The translations under genes were made by a program, and so were the position numbers. A DNA stretch of 64,000 bases, taken from contig OZ287694.1 in the NCBI GenBank assembly GCA_965649825.1, forward strand, positions 1,984,001 to 2,048,000, written 5' to 3'. The notes beneath the pieces are model-generated. The model was not told the origin of the DNA. It searched no databases and saw only the letters and a program-made list of their open reading frames with translations. The stretch comes from Penicillus capitatus (lineage: Eukaryota > Chlorophyta). Shown here in pieces: positions 55,230 to 64,000 of this stretch (position 1 is the stretch's first letter; every line of letters starts with the position of its first letter).

Positions 55230-56620
55230 CCATCTGCATTGCACAAAGCATTGCAGACAGCACAAAGACGTTAAACGCCGACACTTCGACCATTCGCTCC
55301 GTGTCGCGTCTTCTTTTTCGTTGTGACCCGAGACACACTGTCCGTCGTTTTTGTCGCAGGGGACGAACGGACTTGGGTTGGGCCCGGGAGGGTGTAAGGG
55401 CGTCGTCGCTGGCTCGGAGAGTTCGGCGATCAAATTGCTTGCGAGTGGCAACACAGACGACGCAAACAGTGTTCAGTAACTTCGGCAGCATTCTTAGCAT
55501 CGAAGGCGCACATGGACTTTGTATTCGATTCGCTGCGAGAAGAGAAAGATGAAGCGATGAAGCAAACGTATAAACACGAAAGCTGTTGTTCGCGTTTAAG
55601 AATCAACGTGAGCGTCCCCTTTACAAAGGCACTTGCGGCGGATAACATTCTTGAGTCTTGATCTGACGCTGTTTCCAGCACGACAACGGTCGTGTGCAAC
55701 AGAAGGCTCGCTGTCCGATTAAAATGAAACCGAAGCGACAGAACCGCCATCTGTTCTCTAAAAAACGCATCGTCGATCATCACAAAACCTTCTGGAGTGC
55801 ACTTCATCGCAGCTGCAATCATCGATTCTCCGTTTCTCTAAATCTGAATCCATCTATCTACAACGATAAGTAATCATGGCTATAGAGAGAGAAGCATGAT
55901 CCAGTGGATCGCCTTCCTGTTAAATCGGATGATCTGTGTGAAACGCATATCAAACCGCCGTCCAAGGTTCTCTGGAAAAGAGTGATGCCTTCTGCTTGTC
56001 TTGAGTAACGAGGAACGTCTCTCTGCATTCCTGTCGTCACTGCTGACATCTGCAGCTCCCTTTGTGTTCTTCGCCTAGAGGCATTTGCAGACGCGTTTCT
56101 TCCAAAGGCGATGGATCCCATAAGGACTGGATGCTGTAATGCTTGCAACGTCGTCTTGGCGCCATTGCCTTGTCCTCGACTCGCCACAGCACAATAATGG
56201 CAGAAGGCATTGCTGTGTACCCGATTCTTCTTCTCGTGAATCACGTGTGACGGGTTTGTGCTGTCTGACAGATTACTTCAAGGCACGAGGAATCGCTCCT
56301 CCGCAAAACACGATCTCGGCTATAGTCCCTCCTTCAGTCTTGCAGAGTGTTTGCTCCCCGTAAGAGATTTGATCTCCAGGCAATGATGGACTGTTTTCTG
56401 AAGTGGAAGCGCTGGTGATGACGTCATCATCTTCAATGCTGTAATCATCTAGCCACGTTGTTTGCTGTGAAGATGTGTGTACATTGAACACCACACCCCA
56501 ACACTCAACACTCTTCCCAGTCTCCTACATTTCTTGGATGCCTGATAATCCGAAAGATGTGGATCTCAACGATGTCTGCCGAATCCTTGTGCAATTTGCA
56601 CACGCCATCCAGTGCTGCTC
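55230..56620 (-). repeat. Second inverted repeat, right copy (diverged)
   Basis: Reverse partner of 50,560-52,260; together they enclose the pseudokinase-FYD gene. A minus-strand frame at 55,430-55,822 (GFVMIDDAFFREQMAVLSLRF) lies in the part not matched by the other copy. Confidence 0.65.
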
Positions 56621-57408
56621 GGTATACATTATCGGTAGGCACTCGGTGAGAGCTGCTCGAAAAGAGCAGGGCAGAAGTGAGTAGAACAGCATTCAGAACA
56701 CTCTACGGTGATCTAGTGACCAGTCTCTTCTTTAATATTCGGAGGGGTATATCCAAGAGTGATCTGGTGGTGCTTGAACGCGTTGCTGACAGGGTACATT
56801 GCCTCCGTCACATCAAGGGCCGCCGCCACTTTTCATGCCGATCCCACGGGACGACTCGTGTTGTGCGTTTGTCCGCCAGTTCGCTGCCTCTGTATCGTCG
56901 AACACTTCGCGACACTGTCTATCTCTGTCCGACGCGCAACGTGCTGTGCCATAAGGTCTGAAGGACGAGGTTGAGACAAATCTTCGCTCTCTCTGCTGCC
57001 GAACGGTTAAAGGGGCTAAGTTTCTCCGAGCTCGTTCATGTCACGTTTTGCTGGCCGTTTTGTGTGTCCTTCGTGTAAGCATCTTGGATCGCCGAACGCC
57101 GTCTTCCGTTCCGCTGACGGTACACGGAATATGTCTCCGAGTCACCACTGAGGATCCTCCGTCGACGCAGCAACAGACAAAGCTTTCGATAGGAGAACTT
57201 TCAGTTGATGTGACGGAGACGGTCGAGAGCGCTGTATCAAACCACGTCGCCTGATGCGACACTCAGCATGTGAGCTGGATTACCATAACGCAAATACAGT
57301 CTAGCTTCTGCAGCCCGAGGCGGACGGCACGGCGACAGAGTTTCATTTGAAAACAGCCGCAGCGGAGACTGGAGCGCACTCGAGCGCCGGTTTTTATTTC
57401 TCCCAGAT
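56621..57408. other. Upstream of the FERM gene, unresolved
   Basis: A plus-strand open stretch at 57,048-57,254 (TVHGICLRVTTEDPP, KLSIGELSVDVTETVE) may be an exon but matches no known family. Confidence 0.3.
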
Positions 57409-58393
57409 GCCAGCCGTGAACGTTTTCTTATGCGACGGCGGGTCCGTTTCGGTGGAGTACAATGGGCGGACCACCGCGAAGGACGCCATGGACTTGGTTG
57501 TCAACGCCATCGAGCTTCAGAACGCTGAGCACTTCTGGCTGTACAAGGAGGAGTCCACGCAATCGAACGCAAGAACGCCGGAGCCGCGGCCAGGCAACTA
57601 TGTCGCACTGGAACCCAACCAACTGCTGAATGAAGTTCTGGGAATCGCCGACACCGAAACTGCCAACGTCGCTCTCCTGTTCAAGAAAACGGCGCTCCTC
57701 CCCGAAGATGCCGACCAGCAGGAACCGCTGCGCGCGCACTTATGCTACGCCCAGGCTCAGTTCGAATTCGTCCACGGGAAGCATCCGGTCGCAACGAACG
57801 AAGCCTCTCAGCTGCACGCCCTGCAGATTCTTATCGAGCAAGGTTCGGGACTTGACCATCAGAGCGTCGCATTCCCCGCCGAGCAAGAGTGGAGCCTCGT
57901 CGGAGAGGTAACGTCGCTCCCTCTACACAGATGCCTCCTGACGTGCTGCGTCTAGCGAAGGAGACAGCGTCCCGAAGGCGAATGGCGAAGCGACATCTAC
58001 GCAGAGTTCGTCGCCCTCGGCGAACTTACGAAGCGCCAAGCGCAGCGTCGTTTTCTTCAGATCCTTCTCACGGAGCTGCCGTACAAGAAGTCCGCCTTCT
58101 TTTCGATTCGGCCTACCTTGCACGCCTATCGACTGCGGCCTTCCGATTCTGTCATTGGCATCAACGGACAGAGCATCCATTTCTTCACATCGTCTGAGGC
58201 ATACGTGCGCTCAGAGGATCTGGAGACATACCTGCAGTCAAAGCATCTGGCGACATACTTGCACCATGAGAGTCCCGACGCGGATGGGGAGTTACTGGAC
58301 GATTTCGGATCCATTTATTTCCAGATACACAGAAAGGCGAAGTTGCGCGTTCTGTATCACCAGACGCTAACGCCCCTCCATGATGAGCTCCAG
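57409..58393 (+). CDS. FERM-domain protein
   Basis: Exon 1 from the ATG at 57,409 to 57,907, a 48-nt phase-0 intron (57,908-57,955, with CTGACGTG before CTAG), exon 2 from 57,956. The F1 lobe is ubiquitin-like (VNVFLCDGGSVSVEY...AKDAMDLVVNAIEL). F2 shows LRAHLCYAQAQFEFVHGKHPV...ASQLHALQI, then RFLQILLTELPYKKSAFFSI. F3 begins RLRPSDSVIGINGQSIHFF. This order is that of FERM domains of talin and MyTH4-FERM myosins, which link membrane receptors or adhesion proteins to actin. The frame stays open to 58,870, but FERM-like sequence fades after TPLHDELQ, where CAG|GTAGGT makes a good donor, so the end given is the likely exon end. Downstream exons were not found; the gene may continue. Confidence 0.7.
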
Positions 58394-61300
58394 GTAGGTG
58401 TGCAGGGGTGTAAGGCCAGAAAGAGAGACGCTCTTCGGCTCAAGAGACCTTTCTCCAGACGACAGCGGGGACTGCAAGTCAATCGGAGGGGACCGCGTGC
58501 AACGGCGATTAACCTCAGGTTCCTGGAACAAAATGAGCTGTTGCAAATATTTGATCACTGGCTTGCCATCTGGCGGAGATTCGTTGTGCGTAAGAGACAG
58601 GACACCCTTCGCTCAGAGGAGAAGACAGCAGGCTGTCTTTTCAGTAAGGAAACGAATTCGGGCTTCATCGAATCAGAACCGAATCGGGAAGATCGGGATG
58701 GGTGGAGAGATCGCAATCAGAAGCGTCTGAGGATGGTTTGGCACACGATAAGAGCGCGATGGTTTCTGGCATGTTCTCCTTCCACTCTGGTACACCGTGA
58801 CAACTCTGAGTTGAGGAACATCGCATACCTGCGGGTTAGACGGTCGTCGACGCTTGTTCTGGAAAGCTGAACCTGTTTGTGTGTCCAGAGAGCTATCGCG
58901 GAGGCTCCGATGATGGAACGAACTTAGATCTGTGATGAAAAGACAAGCCATGCCACAGATCATGATCAAAACGTTCGAATCGAGCGGAGCAGACGACTTA
59001 GATGCTGCGCTGATGTGACAGAGATCTTAACGAAACAAAAAGGCTCCGTGGAGGATTCGCTAGCCTCACCTATGATTACTTGGTTCCAGAACGATGCGTC
59101 AAACCATGTCTATTATCTTACTTGCCTTACCACATCTGCTAACACGTTCAGTCGCGGCATTTCCGCCATTACCGTTGTTATACGGGTAAGCGAGCGATTC
59201 GTGATGAGCGAAAGTAAACACAAACGTTCGAGCTGGTTTTTACAGAATGCGGGTTTTGTGTTCGGAATCCCAACTTTATACTATTCTCAGCATGACGTTA
59301 TGGTGTCATCATGCTTCTTGTCATGATGTGACTTGTCCTTCTTCCTCTTGTCTTCTCCTTCCAACTTCAGGTCCACGACACCGTCAACATCACTATCATC
59401 ATTTGGCGTCATGGATGAGAAGGTGAGGGAAAGAATAGACGACGGACGTTGCAACGCGTTTAGGATTGAGATCGTGGCATTTCTGTCGAGAGCGATGTGA
59501 GACCTACCACAGACGAACGAGCGACTGCTCGACAGACAAAGTGTGATGATCTTGCATGCGATTCTCGCGTGCCTTCTGACGAGCGTACCGTCGAGACCAG
59601 AGTTCCGCCTTCTTTTTCAAAGATGGTCGGCGTATCCATCGTAGGAGGGAAGGTATCTCCGTCGTCTGCTGAGCTGTGACCGTTTCTAAGAGAGTTCGCT
59701 GACCATGTTTTTTCTTGCCATCATTTTTTACCATGGAAAAAGTATGTACGTACCTTTGTCGGCGAAACGACGTAGTCGCTTCCGTTTCTCATCCACGTTG
59801 CGCTCTGTGGATGAAAACGATTCGGACGTGCCTGCAGCTACGGACCAATTTTCCTACTTAATCGGCATTTCCACAGGAAATACGTTACTTTCTTGACAGC
59901 GGGTTGTTATTGAAGTTCACGGATCTGTTCAAACAACGGCGTCGTAGTCTCTCGCCTTCTCCTCTGTTGCTACCGCGGCTAAGATCCTCAGCTCAAGATT
60001 CCGAACAATGCTCCAAAGCCGAATCGCGATCTTATGTCTGGTAAAACGACTTCGCTGAGAAATTCCTGCTATTCAACGTGCAGTTTTCCAGGCGGTGTGT
60101 TGCTTCCAGGGCGTTCTTCCGTTTCGTATAGGTGGCTTCTTAGGGTGAAACGAACACACATGCCAAAGTCGTGTATTTAGGCGCAGATGGAAGAAAAATG
60201 ATAAGCGTGAAAGAGCATCTTGACGATGGGAGGTCCGTCAGGGAGGCGGAGATGACGCACCGTTCAATGCTGCTGACTAAGAAACTGTTACACGAGATGA
60301 CAGCTGCCAACTCTCGTAACGAGGTCGAAGGATCTGTGAAGACGGACGAGGGTAAGAGCGTCTTCGAAACGGAGAAGCCAGCGCTCTTCGCAGCGTTCTT
60401 AGGTGAGAAGGATACCAATATGGTTGCGGTTGGACCTAAATTTCGTCGTCCACTTCAAAATGTCGCGCAAACGGGTTCCGAGCCAACTCCCAGTGCCGAA
60501 ACGCCAAAATCGCCAAACCCATCTCCAGCTCCTCGGCCTAATAAAACGAAGAAGATTTCGATAGACCATTATGGAGAGTTCGGCACCACCCTACACAGAA
60601 GAAGAACCGATCTACTTCTTCCTTGAAAATGGTGGACTCAGTGTTCGGTAGAGAACAGAAGGAATTGGAAGGAAAGGACTGGTCCAGAAGCACATCTGTT
60701 TATGTATGAGGGAACAAGGTGTCAGAAGGACTCGCTATGAACAAAGCTCGTATGTAATGAGGTCCAATTTGCGTTTGTGTTTTCGCGTTCTTTTGTCAGT
60801 GGAGGTAGAGCAAATCTCTAAATGTCAACGTCAGCTAGATAGCGACGTAAATAAATGTATTCAAATCACCAAGGGATTTCTGAAGTTTTCAGAATTCCTT
60901 CAGATGTCACATCTATTAGATTTTCTGATGTTCATTTAACGACATCGCGAGTGTGCACTGCGACGTCTCCAGTCAGCAGGCAACCGAATCGAACACGTAA
61001 TAATGACGCTTAATGATCCGCGTTATTCGACACGGCAAACAACAGAATAGACAATGCAAACCATCCACAAGGGTAACGCCAGGATATAACAGCCAGGTTT
61101 CAATGGACCCAGTCTATCTACAGGACCGAAACGCGATAGGGCTAGTTAGTTGCCTCGGCCTCGTCCACGCACAGTCAATGCAGAGTTCGGTGGTACAGTG
61201 TGTTATGCTGCATGTGTTTAGCGCAGACCTTCAATTTCCTCTTGGTGCGCTGTAATTCTGGGCAGGGGGCATTTCGGATGTCATCTATTTTGCGAACACC

Positions 61301-61581
61301 GTTCGATGAGTACTCCGCCTGTCGTCTCTTCGCATTCAACAGAATGTTTGCGCCGGCCTTCGGGTATCTTTGATGACGGATGCTCACTCCATACGTCGTC
61401 TCGTCTGCCGTAGCAGCATCCGTCGGCGCGTTCGATTACGGCGTTGAAAACGAGGGGTCGACTATTTAGAAGCAGCTTTGCGTGCACGGATCGACACTTG
61501 TGCCCAAGAGCGCATCTCGTTCAACAGGTGTCCATTCTTGTCCTCGCGCAATTCATCCCCTTTAACAGAAGACTTTGAAGA
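58394..61581. other. FERM downstream region, mostly unrecognised
   Basis: Contains the open extension of the FERM frame to 58,870, and a segment at about 59,290-59,370 that resembles 25,385-25,470 in the left arm (shared TCATGCTTCTTGT...CCTTCTTC stretch), a small dispersed repeat. Otherwise only the weak frame described next. Confidence 0.35.
60171..60626 (+). CDS. Hypothetical low-complexity protein or exon
   Basis: Open frame of 151 codons, starting without an ATG after an acceptor-like GTATTTAG. The N-terminal half is charged and helical (KEHLDDGRSVREAEMTHRSM...KKLLHEMTAAN), the C-terminal half rich in Pro/Ser/Lys (TPKSPNPSPAPRPNKTKK), typical of a disordered linker. It could be an exon of the FERM gene, a separate gene or chance. 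Confidence 0.25.
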   Translation: MYLGADGRKMISVKEHLDDGRSVREAEMTHRSMLLTKKLLHEMTAANSRNEVEGSVKTDEGKSVFETEKPALFAAFLGEKDTNMVAVGPKFRRPLQNVAQTGSEPTPSAETPKSPNPSPAPRPNKTKKISIDHYGEFGTTLHRRRTDLLLP

Positions 61582-62736
61582 ATGACGACGCGTGGCCGAT
61601 TGCGCTGGCACTCTCCGTCGACCGTGGGTTCGCGTCGTCATGCATTGGGCAATGCAACACGCCGAGGGCGCCGCCACTCGACTGTCACAGCAAAGGCCTC
61701 CAGCGTTCATGCGCCGCACAAGCCAGCCTGGAAAAGGAGCGAGATCATGAAAGACCCCGTCGTCTGGACCAAGGCGACGGACGTCTGCCAATCCGTCAGA
61801 ATCTCCGACCAAATCGGCGAAGGACGCTTCGGCGTCGTGTTCCGCGGCATCGACGCCGAGACTGGAGAGAAGGTAGCAGTGAAGCAGATCCAAACGCGAG
61901 GCAACGGCATCTCGCCGTCCAGAGCGACACCGTTCAGAATCGCACTCGAGGCGGACATACACGAGGCCGTCAGCGACTGTCCGTCCGTCGCAGCGTTGAA
62001 AGCGCATTGGCGTTTCGACGACAAGGAGTGCCTCGTGACGGAGCTCGGCGAGGGCGGAGATCTGGCTGCGTACTCAAGACGCCGTGGACCGCTCCAAGAG
62101 AGTCAGGTAGCGGAGATCGCCAGGGAAGCGACGCGCATGATTCGAACGTGTCACGAGCGCGACATCCTCCACGGAGATATCAAAGCTGCGAATTTCGTCA
62201 TCCATTCCGAGACGGATGCCTCAAAACTGACGAACCGTCCGACGCAGCTGCAGTCTGGATGGCTCAAGGCTGTTGACTTTGGAGGCAGCCTGCGCATGGG
62301 TACGTCACATCACAGTGCTCTGGCGTGACGGCGCCGCCTTTCAGGAAAGGGAAGGTGCTCGCAGAGGGTGGGCACGCCGACGAACTGGCCGCCGGAGGTA
62401 TTCGTTGCGCGTTTCGGATTGGCTGCTGACATGTGGGCCCTTGGCACGATGCTGTACGAGGTCGCGACGCGACGGATGCCTTACTTTACGCCAGACGAGC
62501 TGGCGACATTTCGAACAGAGAAGGACATTATCTTGAGAATCGTCACTCGCGACGTGGATTTTTCTTCGCCGTCTTGGGACAGCTACAGCGACGACGCCAA
62601 GGACTTCATCCGCCGTTTGCTCATCCGCGAAGAGAATAGAAGAATGACGGCGGCGGAAGCCAGCGAACATCCTTTCTTGACTCGATGCGTCCATACCAAG
62701 AAAGGAAACTGGCCGACAGCTACGAGCGCCAGATAG
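61582..62736 (+). CDS. Protein kinase with non-RD (HGD) catalytic loop
   Basis: Two exons, 61,582-62,299 and 62,345-62,736, with a 45-nt intron (GTACGT...GCGTGACGG...TTTCAG); 369 residues. After about 70 basic residues the kinase domain shows GEGRFG (79-84), AVKQI (Lys101), a helix-C ALEADIHEAV with Glu123/Glu128 as candidates, LVTELGEGGDL, HGDIKAANF (197-205; Asp kept, preceding Arg replaced by Gly), VDFGGS (DFG 232-234), GTPTNWPPE (249-257, APE variant), DMWALGTML, and RRLLIREENRRMTAAEASEHPFL at the end. Catalytic residues are complete, so activity is likely; the Gly before the catalytic Asp makes it a non-RD kinase. The overall pattern is CAMK-like. An ATG at 61,747 is an alternative start that skips the basic leader. 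Confidence 0.85.
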
Positions 62737-62781
62737 TCATCGTCGCTGATTCGTCACTCCCCTCTCGCCTCAAACACTGTT

Positions 62782-62803
62782 CCGCCGCCGCCGCCGCCGC
62801 CGC
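62782..62803. repeat. (CCG)n microsatellite
   Basis: Seven uninterrupted CCG units just downstream of the kinase stop codon. Confidence 0.85.
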
Positions 62804-63115
62804 GATCCTCCAACGAAAAGTGCGAAGCGTTAGCCGCCTCGTTTGACCAATTTGACGTGAGTGATGTAACGTTTCGTATCTGCACTTGGTGCTCTGCTCG
62901 CCGCCACAAGACGAAAGATGCAGCCGCCTGTTGCGTGAAGCAGCTGAACACGATGCGCCGCTCGTTCTTTCTCATGAAGATGCTAGAGTTAAAGGGCGGA
63001 ATAATTTCAATGCATCGAGGGTTTGGTGTTGCGATTCCAAAGACATCGAGGAAAGGAATAACCGTCTAGTTTTTTCCTAGATGCATAGCGTGTGCGATAA
63101 AAGAAGGGTAAGCCC

Positions 63116-64000
63116 TTAGGTTCGCATTTCAATGACGCCAGCACGCAAAGACCGCGGTCCGGCAAAAATGCGATTCTTCTTTGCTTGGCGGCGGAGTTTA
63201 AAATAGACGATCCAGAACTTGAAAGCGCAATACATAAAGACAGAAAGTGTGACCAGGTTCATCACGAAACAAAAAAGAGTGACGACGCCGCGTGTGTAGT
63301 TTTCGGGAAAATCGTCTTCCTTGAGCATGATCGCCATCAGTGTCGTGATCAGAGAGACGAACAGCGACGCGACTTCGAACTTGTTCAAGTTCTTGAAACT
63401 CTCGCGGTAGGGATTCGCCAAGATCTGCGCGACGATGGCGATCGTGATGAAGTGCGCGACGCCCGTGATCGGGATCACGCTATCGAAGCGATGCGCACAG
63501 AATACCAGAAACGCGATCACGCCCTTTCGCAGAATGATCGCCAGTTCCCAGTAACGCAGTTGTCCCGGTCGGTAGCTTCGATAGAGGAAGCCCATCGTCT
63601 CATACGCCCAGCCGTTCACATTCATGAGGTCCGCAACACAGATCTTGAGGGAGACGATGAAGAGGACGAGCAGACCGCCATAGACAGGACACACGAACAG
63701 CAGGACGAGATAGCCGAACAGTTGCGCGTGGGCGCCCTGATGGCACTCGATGCTCGTGTCGACGGCCCAGTACTTGGTCGTGGTCTCCTCCTCGATGTAC
63801 GGCGCGTCATGCACGTCGACGCAGAGGCCGATGCTCAAGGCGACTTTCAGTAGTGGCACGAAGGTAATGTACCAGAGGACCATCAAAGAGAGAAGGTATC
63901 TCTTGGCCAGGTAACGTCGCGGCGCATCCTTGCGGCAATAGACGGCTCGTATGGTCCACAGTGTCGCCCAGAAAAGAAACGCGACGAAGGGGATGACGCA
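63116..64000 (-). CDS. Multi-pass membrane protein, C-terminal part (5' end outside window)
   Basis: The minus-strand frame is open from the window edge to 63,116 (about 294 residues). Hydrophobic segments near FVAFLFWATLW, MVLWYITFVPLLKVALSIG, AQLFGYLVLLFVCPVYGGLLVLFIVSLK, KGVIAFLVFCA, AHFITIAIVAQILA, EVASLFVSLITTLMAIML and VVTLFCFVMNLVTLSVFMYCAFKFW give about seven transmembrane helices. The central GFLYRSYRPGQLRYWE...LRKG segment followed by ANPYRESFKNLNKFE is the hallmark of the large EGF/adhesin-like proteins with a TRP- or polycystin-like C-terminal channel region common in protists; the missing N-terminus would be the extracellular part. It ends with a short basic cytoplasmic tail. Confidence 0.75.
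   Translation of the reverse strand, partial: CVIPFVAFLFWATLWTIRAVYCRKDAPRRYLAKRYLLSLMVLWYITFVPLLKVALSIGLCVDVHDAPYIEEETTTKYWAVDTSIECHQGAHAQLFGYLVLLFVCPVYGGLLVLFIVSLKICVADLMNVNGWAYETMGFLYRSYRPGQLRYWELAIILRKGVIAFLVFCAHRFDSVIPITGVAHFITIAIVAQILANPYRESFKNLNKFEVASLFVSLITTLMAIMLKEDDFPENYTRGVVTLFCFVMNLVTLSVFMYCAFKFWIVYFKLRRQAKKNRIFAGPRSLRAGVIEMRT

Overview
This window reads as nuclear DNA of a unicellular eukaryote (protist). The genes are built from several exons with very small introns (about 43-63 nt, GT...AG) that carry a GTGAC or CTGAC branch-point-like motif, and the protein families are eukaryotic: NACHT-HEAT receptors, MATH-RING, FERM, kinases and a large multi-pass membrane protein. The lineage cannot be fixed from the sequence alone; a rhizarian or stramenopile-like protist is only a guess.

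Layout. (1) 1-12,490: two tandem plus-strand NLR-like receptor genes (NACHT ATPase plus 15-18 HEAT repeats of 37 aa plus a conserved C-terminal cap). The second carries an N-terminal helical domain on its own exon and is interrupted by one in-frame TGA between the NACHT and HEAT parts. (2) About 13.3-13.8 kb: a decayed kinase on the minus strand. (3) 14.6-47.4 kb: a giant imperfect inverted repeat with arms of about 12.9 kb (14,645-27,534 and 34,485-47,365) and a spacer of about 7 kb. Each arm carries a helical-domain + 'FYD' domain gene, a further FYD-domain gene, a MATH-MATH-RING E3-like gene with an MDM2-type RING, another MATH-like gene and several unidentified exons. The two arms have decayed at different places. 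The spacer holds a broken Ty3/gypsy-like LTR retroelement and a third, diverged copy of the helical-FYD gene. (4) 50.5-56.6 kb: a smaller, diverged inverted repeat enclosing a six-exon pseudokinase-FYD fusion gene. (5) 57.4-64 kb: a FERM-domain gene, an intact protein kinase with a non-RD (HGD) catalytic loop, and the 3' end of a multi-pass membrane protein.

The main theme is module sharing. The helical domain that starts NLR2 is also the first part of the helical-FYD genes. The C-terminal part of those genes (here called the FYD domain, after its FYD/FFD...LPxxPV signature) is also fused to a pseudokinase. Phase-0 introns separate the modules. NACHT-HEAT sensor, helical adaptor, pseudokinase, FYD domain and MATH-RING ligase genes sitting together and undergoing inverted duplication look like a fast-evolving innate-immunity or self-recognition locus. 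That functional reading is inference; the architectures and repeats are seen directly in the sequence.
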